Notes: a model not told the origin generated them from the sequence alone. A DNA stretch of 64,000 nucleotides from Lachnospiraceae bacterium (GCA_024696615.1 JAILGS010000081.1:1-64000); one strand, 5' to 3'; shown: positions 46,613 to 55,939, numbered from the stretch's first letter. Translations and numbers: made by a program.

Positions 46613-47143
46613 GTCCTTATCCTCTGAAGAGAAAGAATCCGTGAATTTATTAAGCTGTCCCAGAATCGTATTAGCCGTTTCTAAATCGTCCTCCCCTTCC
46701 ATGCGATATTTTACATCACAGAATAAGGAAATCACAAATGCAACAATCACTACTTCCCATAAGAAGGCTACAAGCAGAACTACCAACCAAAGTGGCATTT
46801 CTGTCACTACTTTGTTCTTATGCTCAATCACCAAGGTATTATGCATCAAGAACTTTCCAATCTTAGATAATACCTTCTTTAACTTCTTTCCAAATGTTTC
46901 ATCCACTTTTTCCACCTGTTCTCTCACCTTATCTGTTACATCCGTATATTTGGCCTCTAACTGCTCTTCCGTAATGGTCTTATAGCTTGTCTTCTTACCA
47001 GGATTTTTTGTCTTTCCCTGATGCTCTAATAATACCATGGCATCTAATAAATCCCCATTACACTCCTTCAGCGCATCCCTTGCCTCTTCATAGGTGACAT
47101 TCGCACGATCTCTTAATTTTTCTACTTTTTCTAATTCGTCCAT
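46604..47143 (-). CDS. UBA-like / DUF4342 membrane-associated protein
   Basis: 179 aa from ATG 47143 (MDELEKVEKLRDRANVTYEEA), 6 nt after AAAGGA; the track adds 40 unlikely codons. Residues 1-40 form a UBA-like three-helix bundle (NVTYEEARDALKECNGDLLDAMVLLE), as in EF-Ts. A DUF4342-like part follows with a helix at about 123-146 (PLWLVVLLVAFLWEVVIVAFVIS). The C-terminus is acidic. Function unknown. It precedes the two-component genes and its stop lies inside the tandem repeat. Confidence 0.8.
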   Translation of the reverse strand: MDELEKVEKLRDRANVTYEEARDALKECNGDLLDAMVLLEHQGKTKNPGKKTSYKTITEEQLEAKYTDVTDKVREQVEKVDETFGKKLKKVLSKIGKFLMHNTLVIEHKNKVVTEMPLWLVVLLVAFLWEVVIVAFVISLFCDVKYRMEGEDDLETANTILGQLNKFTDSFSSEDKDEE

Positions 47144-47325
47144 ATAGAATCCTTTCTCCCCACTGGGATTTCTAAAATAATATTCCAGAAGGCATCCTCC
47201 TCTGGCGCCGATCCGAGATGGAAAACATCTTTCCTTATTCGGAATGGATTTCCCTCCTGACATGATGTATCATACCCTAAAAAAATTAAGACATCCTTTA
47301 AGAAAGATTAAAATTAGATTAAAAC

Positions 47326-47341
47326 CTCGCGGAGCGTTTAA
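47326..47341 (-). repeat. 16-bp dispersed motif, copy 2
   Basis: TTAAACGCTCCGCGAG on the minus strand, identical to the copy at 29664-29679 and also downstream of a minus-strand gene. Here it directly follows a 13-bp perfect hairpin. Confidence 0.7.
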
Positions 47342-47371
47342 CTCAGTCGGAGCTTGTACTCCGACTGAGTT
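47340..47371 (-). other. Perfect 13-bp hairpin after the chemoreceptor terminator
   Basis: AACTCAGTCGGAG and CTCCGACTGAGTT pair perfectly around a 6-nt loop. The T-run lies on its 5' side and no T-run on its 3' side on the minus strand, so by itself it is not a rho-independent terminator. It may stabilise the 3' end or form part of a small repeated element with the 16-bp motif. Confidence 0.55.
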
Positions 47372-47406
47372 AAAAAATGGGAACCCACAGTTTCCTGTGG
47401 ATTCCC
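47372..47406 (-). terminator. Rho-independent terminator of the dCache chemoreceptor gene
   Basis: GGGAATCCACAG pairs with CTGTGGGTTCCC across a GAAA tetraloop (one wobble), followed by ATTTTTT on the minus strand, 35 nt after the stop. Confidence 0.92.
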
Positions 47407-47440
47407 AGAACTTGTTTCTTGTGATGGAGTCCCGTCCTAC

Positions 47441-49420
47441 TTAACGTAACCGGAATTCTCCAATGGTATCCATCAATGACTTGGCACAATCTCCTAACTG
47501 ACTAGAAATTGCAGAATTCTCTTCTGCACTGGCTGCATTGGTTTCAACCATCTGAGAAATCTCTTTCAGATTCTCAGAAATATGAGTGGTTGAAGACTTC
47601 TGTGTATCCACAAATCCCACGATTTCATTCACCATCTCATCACTTGCAACGGAGTTAGCCACACTATCATCAATGGTCTTCGCAGTACGTCCCACCATAT
47701 CGCGCCCCTTATTCACAGCAACCTGTGTACGATTAATGGTTTCACTAATCTTAGAACTTGCTGCAGAACTGGTATCTGCTAAGGAACTAATCTCACCAGC
47801 AACAACTGCAAAACCACGTCCTACTTCTCCGGCTCTGGCTGCCTCAATGGAAGCATTCAGAGAAAGAAGATTGGTCTGACTTGCAATATTATTAATCTCA
47901 TCAACAAATTCGGAAATTTCATTAAAGCAGTTACCAATTTCATCCATGGCTCCTACCAATTCATCCATTTCCTTACTACCGGTAGCAAGACCTGCATTGG
48001 TTACTGCCGTATTGGACTTAATCCGTTCTGCAATCTCTGCGATCTTAGCCATATTCTCCGTTAAGGTACCCATTTCCTTCGAAGCATCCTGTACTGCATG
48101 AGCCTGCTGAGTTGCAGAGTCAGCAACGGCCTCGGAAGTCTCTGCTAAATTACCGGAGAATTCTAATACCGTACGCGCCTGTTCATTAATTTCAGCAAAA
48201 CTCTGATTTAATACATTAATAATATCTGTTAATGCATCTCGGATCTTCGAATAATCTCCATTATAATCCCCATTCACGGAGAAGCTTAAATCCTTCTCGG
48301 AAATCGCTGTAACCGTATCCGTAATCTGTTGAATGTACTGACGTAAACCATGCATCGTATCATTCAAAGCAGTGGACAGTCGATTCACTTCTTCGGATTG
48401 TTCATCCACATCAAATTCATATTCCAATTCACCATCCGTAATAGAACGAACATTGCTTGTTAAATCCTCCAAAGGAGCAAACATTGGAGAAATCTCCTTG
48501 GCTAATCCCTTGGTTGCAAGCTTGGAAATTAAGATTGCTAAAACCACTGCAAGAATTGCCATCTCACAGATAATAAAAATAATTACCTTTAAGGAGGTAA
48601 CAGAAAGAATGGACCATCCTGTTAACTGTGAATCATAACATAATACATTCTTAAGACCACCAGCATAATCCATAATGGTAGAAGTCTTTAAGTCCTTATT
48701 ATAGGCCTTCATATAACGTCCCTTTAAGGCATCCGAAATCTTCGTACTAGCAGATGCGCTTAAGGCAAATGCATCATTCGGATGCGTAAGAATTGTACCC
48801 TCTCCGGATACTAAGAATACATAATTACCATCATGATAGGAGGATTCAATTAAGGATACCAAATCATCCATATACATATCCAATCCAGCTACACCAATGG
48901 TCTTACCATCCTTATAGATGGCCTTAGCAAGTGTAATACAGATTCCACCGGACTGCTCATCCACATATGGTTCAGAAATATAAGTGCCTTCCTGTGACAT
49001 TGCACCAGTAAACCAAGCTCTGCTACTAACTACAAATGTTTCTGGTGGGATCCAACCGCCGGACATATAAGTGGTATATCCGTCCTCATAGGTCTTATTG
49101 CCATCATATAAAACAACATATACAGCGGATACATCGTCATACATTGCCACCATGGTATCCACATAATCATAATAATCCCCGGTAACACTTCCCGAAGTTA
49201 CACCTGCGGCGACCGTATCAATAAAGGACATCTTCTCTCCCATACTGGTTTCTACTTCAGATGTATATAACTTTACATTGGATACATTCGTGGCTGCACT
49301 TTCTCTCATATACGTTCCAAGCATTGCCAGTGCAGTGGCAATACAAAGAATGATTACGATCCATTTCACAGATCGTCCTACTTTTCGATTCACATTCGTG
49401 CTTAATTTCTGTATATCCAT
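47441..49420 (-). CDS. Methyl-accepting chemotaxis protein with dCache sensor
   Basis: 659 aa from ATG 49420 ([15 protein letters not shown]), preceded by AAGGGGGAT. Helix 1 is about residues 20-38 ([18 protein letters not shown]) and a double-Cache sensor of about 240 aa follows. It contains [28 protein letters not shown] and [13 protein letters not shown], close to the Arg-Trp/Asp pattern of amino-acid-binding dCache domains. Helix 2 is [21 protein letters not shown], then HAMP and the signalling hairpin [36 protein letters not shown]. An amino-acid or related ligand is inferred. Confidence 0.93.
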   Translation of the reverse strand: MDIQKLSTNVNRKVGRSVKWIVIILCIATALAMLGTYMRESAATNVSNVKLYTSEVETSMGEKMSFIDTVAAGVTSGSVTGDYYDYVDTMVAMYDDVSAVYVVLYDGNKTYEDGYTTYMSGGWIPPETFVVSSRAWFTGAMSQEGTYISEPYVDEQSGGICITLAKAIYKDGKTIGVAGLDMYMDDLVSLIESSYHDGNYVFLVSGEGTILTHPNDAFALSASASTKISDALKGRYMKAYNKDLKTSTIMDYAGGLKNVLCYDSQLTGWSILSVTSLKVIIFIICEMAILAVVLAILISKLATKGLAKEISPMFAPLEDLTSNVRSITDGELEYEFDVDEQSEEVNRLSTALNDTMHGLRQYIQQITDTVTAISEKDLSFSVNGDYNGDYSKIRDALTDIINVLNQSFAEINEQARTVLEFSGNLAETSEAVADSATQQAHAVQDASKEMGTLTENMAKIAEIAERIKSNTAVTNAGLATGSKEMDELVGAMDEIGNCFNEISEFVDEINNIASQTNLLSLNASIEAARAGEVGRGFAVVAGEISSLADTSSAASSKISETINRTQVAVNKGRDMVGRTAKTIDDSVANSVASDEMVNEIVGFVDTQKSSTTHISENLKEISQMVETNAASAEENSAISSQLGDCAKSLMDTIGEFRLR

Positions 49421-49472
49421 AATTAGATCCCCCTTCATAGGCATTGGATTTCGAATAAAATTCGACTACTAA

Positions 49473-49501
49473 ATTATAGCACATGGAATATTGTATTAAA
49501 A
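49473..49501 (-). promoter_or_regulatory. Promoter of the dCache chemoreceptor gene
   Basis: A perfect TATAAT lies about 52 nt before the ATG, 17 nt from a weak TTTTAA, in a very AT-rich gap. The weak -35 suggests help from an activator or from the upstream AT tract. Confidence 0.5.
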
Positions 49502-49553
49502 TAAAAACATTTTATTTTTTTTTCATATTTTTTTAATTATTAAAAATTTTCTA

Positions 49554-51248
49554 CTACTCCACGGTCTGAATCAGGTTTAGAATTTCCTCTTTGATCTGTT
49601 GATTGACCCGAAGAGCTTCCGCCCTATTTTCCTGGTTGGAATAGAAATAAAACTTAATTTTAGGCTCCGTACCACTTGGACGAATGGCAAACCAACTGCC
49701 ATTGTCTAAAAAGAGTCGAATGGCATTCTGTGGTGGAATGTCCTCATATCCATTCAGATAATCAATCACCTTCGCCACTTTACTATCAGCCACTTCCTTC
49801 GGAAGATTTCCACGGAAGAATTCCATCATTCGACCAATGCGCTTCGAACCTGCAATTCCTTCCAATACCAGATTCGGTTCATCCTCTGCAAATGCGCCAT
49901 AGGTGGCATAGATTTCCTCTAACACATCCCATAAGGTCTTTCCCTGCTTCTTATAGTATGCCGCAGCTTCCGCCACTAACATTCCCGCACTGATTCCATC
50001 CTTATCCCGAATCTCTTCACAGGCCGCATAACCCACGGATTCTTCATAACCAAAAAGATAGGTATATCCATGCTCATGCAGATATGGGATCTTACCACAG
50101 ATATTCTTAAATCCCGTTAAGGTTTCAAACATCTCCACCCCATAGGCCTTCGCCATAATGGAAGAAAGAGTGGAGGTAACGATGGATTTTACCATGGCTC
50201 CCTTCTTTGGAAGGGTTCCTGCGCTCCTTCGTCCCTCAAGAATATAATTTACTAAGAGATATCCCGTCTGATTTCCATTTAAAGGAATGTAATTTCCTTG
50301 TGGATCCCTGATTTCAATAGCAAAACGGTCCGCATCCGGGTCCGTGGCAAGAAGTAATTCCGCCTGGTTTTCACGACCATATTTCTCACTTAATGCAAAT
50401 GCTTTCGGATCCTCCGGATTAGGATATCCCACCGTGGTAAAATCCGGATCCGGCATCTCCTGCTCCGGAACAATCATCCAATTGGTAAAGCCGCGACGGG
50501 TGAGCATCTTTCGAAATGGAATGGAACCACATCCATTTAATGGGGTATAAATAATTGGAATGGAAAGATCCAACTCCTCCCACTCATGAATGGCAAGCCC
50601 AAGAATCTTTTCTAGATACTCTTCATCATAGGACTCATCCAACACCGTAATGGTGCCTGCTGCCACGCCCTCTTCATAGGAGGAAGTGCGAATATCCTTC
50701 CAGTAATCCACCGCTTCGATGCACTTTGTCATTCCACCGGCGATCTCTGCGGATACCTGGCAACCATCCTCCCAGTACACCTTATACCCATTGTAATCCT
50801 TAGGATTATGGGAGGCTGTAATATTAATTCCCGATACCGTTCCAAGACGTACGATCATATAGGCCAGTTCCGGAGTTGGTCGAAGGGATGGGAAGGTATA
50901 TACCCGAATTCCATTGGCAGCAAGAATTCCTGCAGCCAGTTCGCAAAACTCCCTGGAATAATGCCTTGGATCATGGGCGATCACCACGCCCTTTTGCTTG
51001 GCTTCTTCCCCATGGGATGCGATATAATCAGCAATTCCCTGGGTAGCACGTCCCACGGTATACACATTCATTCGATTGGTTCCAACACCCACTTTTCCTC
51101 GAAGTCCCGCGGTACCAAAGGAAAGATTCTGATAAAAACGCTCTTCTAACTCCGTCTCCTGCCCTAAAAGGTTCTCCAATTCCTTTTTAAGCGCGTCCCC
51201 CTCTGGCAAATGTTGTAACCACTCTTCTACTCTTGTCTGATAGTCCAT
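49554..51248 (-). CDS. pgcA: Phospho-sugar mutase (alpha-phosphoglucomutase type)
   Basis: 564 aa. The active-site serine loop is GINITASHNPKDYNGYKVY, the metal loop ATDPDADRFAIEIRD, the sugar loop FGYEESVGY and the phosphate loop FAIRPSGTEPKIKFYF. Length and layout match firmicute phosphoglucomutase/phosphomannomutase of the PgcA type. It interconverts glucose 1- and 6-phosphate, supplying activated sugars for wall glycans. GGGGGGTAAG precedes ATG 51248. The gene symbol is by family resemblance only. Confidence 0.9.
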   Translation of the reverse strand: MDYQTRVEEWLQHLPEGDALKKELENLLGQETELEERFYQNLSFGTAGLRGKVGVGTNRMNVYTVGRATQGIADYIASHGEEAKQKGVVIAHDPRHYSREFCELAAGILAANGIRVYTFPSLRPTPELAYMIVRLGTVSGINITASHNPKDYNGYKVYWEDGCQVSAEIAGGMTKCIEAVDYWKDIRTSSYEEGVAAGTITVLDESYDEEYLEKILGLAIHEWEELDLSIPIIYTPLNGCGSIPFRKMLTRRGFTNWMIVPEQEMPDPDFTTVGYPNPEDPKAFALSEKYGRENQAELLLATDPDADRFAIEIRDPQGNYIPLNGNQTGYLLVNYILEGRRSAGTLPKKGAMVKSIVTSTLSSIMAKAYGVEMFETLTGFKNICGKIPYLHEHGYTYLFGYEESVGYAACEEIRDKDGISAGMLVAEAAAYYKKQGKTLWDVLEEIYATYGAFAEDEPNLVLEGIAGSKRIGRMMEFFRGNLPKEVADSKVAKVIDYLNGYEDIPPQNAIRLFLDNGSWFAIRPSGTEPKIKFYFYSNQENRAEALRVNQQIKEEILNLIQTVE

Positions 51249-51297
51249 ATGTCTTACCCCCTAATCCGATGTTCAACCCATCATGCTTTCTTGCACT

Positions 51298-51327
51298 CTT
51301 GCATTCTAACCTCTTGCATTCTAACCT
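51298..51327. repeat. 15-bp tandem duplication in the putP-pgcA gap
   Basis: CTTGCATTCTAACCT occurs twice in direct tandem, with a partial third CTTGCACT before it, in the 111-bp gap between the PutP stop and the mutase start. No clear function. Confidence 0.75.
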
Positions 51328-51359
51328 CTTACCTTCAACTTTCCTTTATAAGTTCAGTC

Positions 51360-52892
51360 TTATTTTCCAGTCCTTACTTCTTCAAAGGTCTCTACCATTT
51401 CCTTGGAAGGGGCTTTCGTAAGAAGACTCACACAATAATTCACCCCAATGGCTACGAGGAAAGCAGGTAATAATTCATACATATTCCATGCACCGCCCAA
51501 TGGACGAACCATAAATTTCCATACAAATACCACAATACCACCGGCAAGCATACCGGAAATCGTTCCCGCAAAATTGGAGCGCTTCCAGAACAGTGCAAAT
51601 AATACCACTGGTCCAAAGGCAGCACCAAATCCAGCCCATGCAAAGGATACAATCTGGAAGACGGAGGAGTCCGGATTCCATGCGATTACCACCGCAATGG
51701 CAGATACTGCTACCACAGTAATCTTCGCAACCTTCACCGCCTGTTCCTCCGTCAATTTCTTATGGAAAAATCCCTGTAATAAATCCGAGGAAATAGAAGA
51801 AGCGGATGCTAATAACTGAGAATCCGCAGTGGACATGGTAGCAGCTAAGATTCCGGAAAGGATCACGCCACCAATCATGGCTGGTAAAATTCCATGGGAA
51901 CTCATAAAATTCGTAATATAGATAATGATACGCTCCGCATTACCACTGCCTTCTAAGACGTCAATGGTACCATTCTTACTTAATGCATTGCCAACCACAC
52001 CGATAAACATGGAAACAAACATGGAGATTACCACCCAGGTCTGTGCCACACGACGGGAAAGGGCGATCTTATGCTCATCTTCAATGGCCATAAATCGCGT
52101 TAAAATATGTGGCATACCAAAATAACCAAGTCCCCACGCAAGGGTGGAGCAGATGGTAAGAATACCATATGGATTACTTGCGCCACTCACTGGATCATGG
52201 GTGGCATTGAGGACAAAATATCCACTCATACTTTTGGCATTGTCCAATACAGCATTCCAACCACCGGCATGATGAATCCCAAAAAGAATGATCACGCAGA
52301 GAGAAATGGACATGCTGATACTCTGAATTAAATCCGTGGTACATACGGCCTTAAATCCACCCAGGGTGCAATATAACGCAATAATAATAGCACTTACGAT
52401 CATGGCGAAATAATAATCAATGCCAAATAAAGTATTAAATAACTTACCACATGCGGCAAATCCAGAAGCTACATAGGGTACAAAAAATACCACAATCACA
52501 ACAGAGGCTACCGCGGATAAAATCTTCTTCTCATCCTGATAACGCTTGGAAAAAAATTCTGGAATCGTAATGGAATCCAATTTAGCGGTATAACGACGTA
52601 AACGCTTTGCAACAAATAACCAGTTCACATACGTTCCCACACTTAATCCCACAATGGTCCAAAAAGGATCCGCAATACCGGATAAATATGCCAGTCCAGG
52701 AACACCCATTAATAACCAGCTGGACATATCCGATGCTTCCGCACTCATGGCGGCCACGAAAGGTCCTAGTTTTCTTCCCCCAAGATAGAAATCCCCACTA
52801 TCTTCATTGGATTTTGAAAATACTACTCCGATAATAATCATCATTGCCAGATATAATACAATGACAATTCCGATACAGATCTGTGTTGTCAT
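51360..52892 (-). CDS. putP: Sodium/proline symporter
   Basis: 510 aa with about 13 membrane helices of the sodium:solute symporter family. Family landmarks are DFYLGGRKLGPFVAAMSAEASDMSSWLLMGVPG near the N-terminus, TLGGFKAVCTTDLIQ and GGVILSGILAATMSTADSQLLASASSISSDL. These match PutP more than SglT or PanF. It imports proline with sodium. It lies 68 bp after the amino-acid ABC transporter genes and could share their transcript. Confidence 0.93.
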   Translation of the reverse strand: MTTQICIGIVIVLYLAMMIIIGVVFSKSNEDSGDFYLGGRKLGPFVAAMSAEASDMSSWLLMGVPGLAYLSGIADPFWTIVGLSVGTYVNWLFVAKRLRRYTAKLDSITIPEFFSKRYQDEKKILSAVASVVIVVFFVPYVASGFAACGKLFNTLFGIDYYFAMIVSAIIIALYCTLGGFKAVCTTDLIQSISMSISLCVIILFGIHHAGGWNAVLDNAKSMSGYFVLNATHDPVSGASNPYGILTICSTLAWGLGYFGMPHILTRFMAIEDEHKIALSRRVAQTWVVISMFVSMFIGVVGNALSKNGTIDVLEGSGNAERIIIYITNFMSSHGILPAMIGGVILSGILAATMSTADSQLLASASSISSDLLQGFFHKKLTEEQAVKVAKITVVAVSAIAVVIAWNPDSSVFQIVSFAWAGFGAAFGPVVLFALFWKRSNFAGTISGMLAGGIVVFVWKFMVRPLGGAWNMYELLPAFLVAIGVNYCVSLLTKAPSKEMVETFEEVRTGK

Positions 52893-52960
52893 ATTGTCTC
52901 TCCTAACTATGTTTTATTTTTACTTCCTACGTTCTTACGATCTTCTTTTTTTCTCTCTTC

Positions 52961-53800
52961 CTATGCCAAAACCTTGGATAAGAATTCCTTTAAACGTGCA
53001 TTCTTCGGATGTTCAAAAATCTCTTCCGGAGTACCCGCTTCTAAGATTTTACCACCATCGATGAATAACACCTTGTTAGCAATCTCTCTGGCAAATCCCA
53101 TCTCATGGGTAACCACCACCATGGTCATGCCTTCTTTGGCCACCTGCTTCATTAATTCCAATACTTCTCCAACCATCTCCGGATCCAGTGCAGAAGTCGG
53201 CTCATCGAACAGGATCACCTGTGGATTCATGGCTAAGGAGCGCACGATGGCAACTCTTTGCTTTTGTCCACCGGACAGCGTGGATGGATATACATCCGCT
53301 TTATCCGCCAGTCCAATTCGCTCCAGTAATTTTAGGGCAGTCTCCCTGGCCTCTTGGTTAATACTGGCTTTCGTCTTGGTAATTGGCACCATTGCCACCT
53401 GTTTTTCCTTACTCCGAAACAGATTGCAAAGTCCATTCCATGCATTCTTTCTCTGATTGCGCTTTAAATCCTGCAACTGTACATGCACAGGAGCAAGCAT
53501 AATATTCTGTAATACGGTTTTATTCTGGAAAAGATTAAAATGCTGGAATACCATGCCCATATGTCTTCGATGAACATCAATATTCACGGACATATCCGCA
53601 ATATTCACTCCATCGAACATAATCTTTCCACCCGTTGGATCTTCCATACAATTCAGACAACGAAGGAAGGTACTTTTACCAGAACCGGATGGACCAATTA
53701 CCACCACAATATCGCCCTGATTGATGGCAACACTGATGCCATCCAACACGTTCTTGCCATCGAAACTCTTCTCTAAATCGATGACATCAATTAATTTCAT
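52961..53800 (-). CDS. Polar amino-acid ABC transporter ATP-binding protein
   Basis: 279 aa from ATG 53800 ([16 protein letters not shown]), which overlaps the permease stop region; the track GTG lies six codons upstream. Walker A is [16 protein letters not shown]-loop [20 protein letters not shown], signature [16 protein letters not shown], Walker [15 protein letters not shown] and H-loop [10 protein letters not shown]. It is longer than GlnQ (about 240 aa) because a basic insertion of about 35 residues ([20 protein letters not shown]) follows the Q-loop region. It powers the permease encoded just upstream. Confidence 0.93.
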   Translation of the reverse strand: MKLIDVIDLEKSFDGKNVLDGISVAINQGDIVVVIGPSGSGKSTFLRCLNCMEDPTGGKIMFDGVNIADMSVNIDVHRRHMGMVFQHFNLFQNKTVLQNIMLAPVHVQLQDLKRNQRKNAWNGLCNLFRSKEKQVAMVPITKTKASINQEARETALKLLERIGLADKADVYPSTLSGGQKQRVAIVRSLAMNPQVILFDEPTSALDPEMVGEVLELMKQVAKEGMTMVVVTHEMGFAREIANKVLFIDGGKILEAGTPEEIFEHPKNARLKEFLSKVLA

Positions 53801-53801
53801 A

Positions 53802-54512
53802 TTAGTTTCTGCGGTCACTGCGTCGTAAGCTCCTTTCCATCTGTTTAATCAAGATACTGATCAAAATTACCATTACTAAGTAGATGGCAGCCATCACTAA
53901 GTATGGAACCATGAATTCATAACTATTACTTCCGATATAGTTAAAAGCCACATATAAATCGCTGGCACCAACAAAGCTCACCACGGAAGTTTCCTTGATC
54001 AATGCGATAAATTCATTACCAATGGTAGGAAGAATATTCTTCACAGCCTGAGGAATCACAATCTTCACCATGGTGGTCCAAAAGCTTAATCCCAGAGCAC
54101 GTCCCGCTTCCATCTGTCCTGGATCCACGGAAAGAATTCCGCCCCTCATAATTTCTGAAATATAAGCACCGGAATTTAATCCGAATACCCAAATGGCCAC
54201 CTGTACTCCCGTCATATGCATTCCTAACAGAGGAAGCATTACATAATAGAATAACAGAAGCTGTACCACCATGGGAGTACCACGGAATAATTCCACATAG
54301 AATGTAGCAATTCCATTTAAGATTCTTGGAAGTACCTTATAGCGCGGAAGTACACGTACAATGGCAATCAAAGTACCAATCAATAATCCGATAAACATGC
54401 CAAGAAAAGCAATTAATAAGGTATTTCCAAGACCTTCTAAAACCTTCTCATACCCCTTATACTCGAAGAAAATGCGGAGGAAATTCTCCCATTTTGCCCC
54501 AAAACCATTCAT
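53802..54512 (-). CDS. Polar amino-acid ABC transporter permease
   Basis: 236 aa with about five helices of the HisM/GlnP type. The N-terminal helix follows the typical [20 protein letters not shown], and the ATPase-coupling loop is [29 protein letters not shown] with [16 protein letters not shown] before it. The C-terminus is basic ([13 protein letters not shown]). It forms the membrane channel, probably as a homodimer. The ATPase gene starts at its stop; the binding-protein gene lies 68 bp upstream across a terminator-like hairpin. Confidence 0.93.
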   Translation of the reverse strand: MNGFGAKWENFLRIFFEYKGYEKVLEGLGNTLLIAFLGMFIGLLIGTLIAIVRVLPRYKVLPRILNGIATFYVELFRGTPMVVQLLLFYYVMLPLLGMHMTGVQVAIWVFGLNSGAYISEIMRGGILSVDPGQMEAGRALGLSFWTTMVKIVIPQAVKNILPTIGNEFIALIKETSVVSFVGASDLYVAFNYIGSNSYEFMVPYLVMAAIYLVMVILISILIKQMERSLRRSDRRN

Positions 54513-54543
54513 ATTCTTTCATCCTTTCCCAATATAAAAAAAT

Positions 54544-54573
54544 ACCCTTGGTACCACATAAGATACCAAGGGT
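54544..54573 (-). terminator. Partial terminator between binding-protein and permease genes
   Basis: ACCCTTGGTA and TACCAAGGGT form a perfect 10-bp stem followed by ATTTTTTT on the minus strand, 7 nt after the binding-protein stop. In ABC operons such a hairpin typically lets the binding protein be made in excess while some transcripts read through to the permease. Confidence 0.85.
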
Positions 54574-54579
54574 GAATTG

Positions 54580-55452
54580 TTACTGTACGGAATTAATCGC
54601 CTCGGTGATAAACTTCGCTGGTGCAGCATCAATAATGACGTAATTAATATTACCATTTAACAGATCCTGAACCGCTAAAGAACCATTCTTATAACCAACG
54701 GTAGTTAATGGAAGGCCGGTAAAGCCCCAATCCGCATCGCCTTCACAATAGAACTGACCGGTGGTACCTGTCTGAACACCAATCTTGGATAACTTATCCT
54801 TACTATTTAAGATTGCTTCTACGGAAGCTGCATCCTGACATGCATCAAATTCGGTATCCGTGCTAAGTACAATTAATTTCTGGCTGGCTACATAGTAGGT
54901 ATCCGTAAAATCCACATATTCCTTACGATCTTCCTTGACGGTAAGTCCGGACATTGCAATATCAGCCTTGTGCTGACCTACGGAAAGACATACTGCGTCA
55001 AAATCCATATTCTCAATAACTAATTCCATACCAAGGTGATCTGCAAGGAGCTTGGCAATCTCCATATCAATACCCACATAGCTACTACCCTGCATATACT
55101 CAAATGGAGCAAAAGCAGCATTGGTGGCAATCACTAACTGATCCTTAGAAGCATCAAAGGTAGCGGACTCCACTGGAGTAGGAGTACCATCGCCAAAATA
55201 CTTATTACAGATTTCATCATAAGTTCCGTCGGACATGATCTGCTTAATAAATTCATTGGTGGAAGCAAGGAGTTCTGGCTGTGCCTTATCCACACCAAAC
55301 GCATATTCCTCTTCCGTTAAATTTACCTCAATGACCTTGGCGGTAAGTTTTTCCTTCGGAGCATCCTGTGCACTCTTGCCACAACCTGCGAACGAAGCAA
55401 CCATAAGTCCCATGGAAAGGCTAAGAGCAAGCAATTTCTTCATCTTCATCAT
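54580..55452 (-). CDS. Amino-acid ABC transporter substrate-binding lipoprotein, circularly permuted
   Basis: 290 aa. Signal peptide and lipobox SFAG|C put the lipidated Cys at residue 24. Residues about 36-89 (LTEEEYAFGVDKAQPELLAS ... SDGTYDEICNKYFGDG) read like the normal C-terminal end of SBP_bac_3 proteins. The normal beginning (DQLVIATNAAFAPFEYMQGS) comes only at about 104, then GIDMEIAKLLADHLGMEL and IAMSGLTVKEDRKEYVDFTD. The chain stops at VIIDAAPAKFITEAINSVQ, just where the missing tail would continue. All parts of the fold are therefore present in permuted order. It delivers a polar amino acid to the permease encoded downstream. Confidence 0.9.
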   Translation of the reverse strand: MMKMKKLLALSLSMGLMVASFAGCGKSAQDAPKEKLTAKVIEVNLTEEEYAFGVDKAQPELLASTNEFIKQIMSDGTYDEICNKYFGDGTPTPVESATFDASKDQLVIATNAAFAPFEYMQGSSYVGIDMEIAKLLADHLGMELVIENMDFDAVCLSVGQHKADIAMSGLTVKEDRKEYVDFTDTYYVASQKLIVLSTDTEFDACQDAASVEAILNSKDKLSKIGVQTGTTGQFYCEGDADWGFTGLPLTTVGYKNGSLAVQDLLNGNINYVIIDAAPAKFITEAINSVQ

Positions 55453-55518
55453 ATAATTTTTCCTCTTTTCTTTATCTATAACATGGAATCCATGCTACGT
55501 CATAGTCATACCCCGATA

Positions 55519-55557
55519 ATCAACTCTACGTACGCACCAAAGCGCACCATCAACTCT
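55519..55557. repeat. Pair of direct repeats upstream of the binding-protein gene
   Basis: ATCAACTCT occurs at 55519-55527 and 55549-55557, about three helical turns apart (30 bp), with GCACC doubled between them. Position 70-110 bp upstream of the transporter ATG fits a regulator site; no regulator is identified. Confidence 0.4.
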
Positions 55558-55561
55558 TTTT

Positions 55562-55585
55562 ATGACTCAATCACGACTGAGTCAT
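55562..55585 (-). other. Perfect 8-bp hairpin after the DUF1858 gene
   Basis: ATGACTCA and TGAGTCAT pair around 8 nt, 34 nt after the DUF1858 stop. No T-run follows on the minus strand, but CTTTTT precedes it on the plus strand. It may weakly terminate the DUF1858 transcript or be an operator-like palindrome. Confidence 0.4.
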
Positions 55586-55618
55586 CATATCCCTTCCATC
55601 CTTCCTGGATGTTAGGCT

Positions 55619-55939
55619 TTAATAAAATGTACCATAGGTAGAATTTAGCTGATCTGCTAATCCGTTCACCGATGTATCCGATTCCGTCTCATCCGTGGAC
55701 TCCTCTACCTGATCATAGCCGCCATCCGCCTTCTTATCTTCTACGAATTCCTTCACCATTGCTACAATGCCTTCCGGATCAATTCCATGCACCCAACAAG
55801 CTTCTTCAATGGTTTCTGAAAGCGATGCGGGACAGCTTACACAATGCATTCCTGCATCCATTAATACATAGGCAATCTCCATATCAAAACGAAGGAGATC
55901 TGCAATAATGGTATCTTTTGTAATCTCAATGATTTCCAT
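55619..55939 (-). CDS. DUF1858 domain protein
   Basis: 106 aa. Residues 1-65 match the DUF1858 look: ITKDTIIADLLRFDMEIAYVLMDAGMHCVSCPASLSETIEEACWVHGID. The CVSC pair of cysteines may bind metal or be redox-active. The tail is acidic and Ser/Thr-rich. DUF1858 domains occur in anaerobes, often with hybrid-cluster or iron-sulfur proteins; function unknown. It is a single gene between the MATE exporter and the transporter operon. Confidence 0.85.
   Translation of the reverse strand: MEIIEITKDTIIADLLRFDMEIAYVLMDAGMHCVSCPASLSETIEEACWVHGIDPEGIVAMVKEFVEDKKADGGYDQVEESTDETESDTSVNGLADQLNSTYGTFY

Noticed and set aside
54580-55452. Binding protein as a frameshifted or truncated pseudogene
   Set aside because: The frame is intact, the signal peptide, lipobox and all fold segments are present once each, and the operon is intact, so permutation explains it better.
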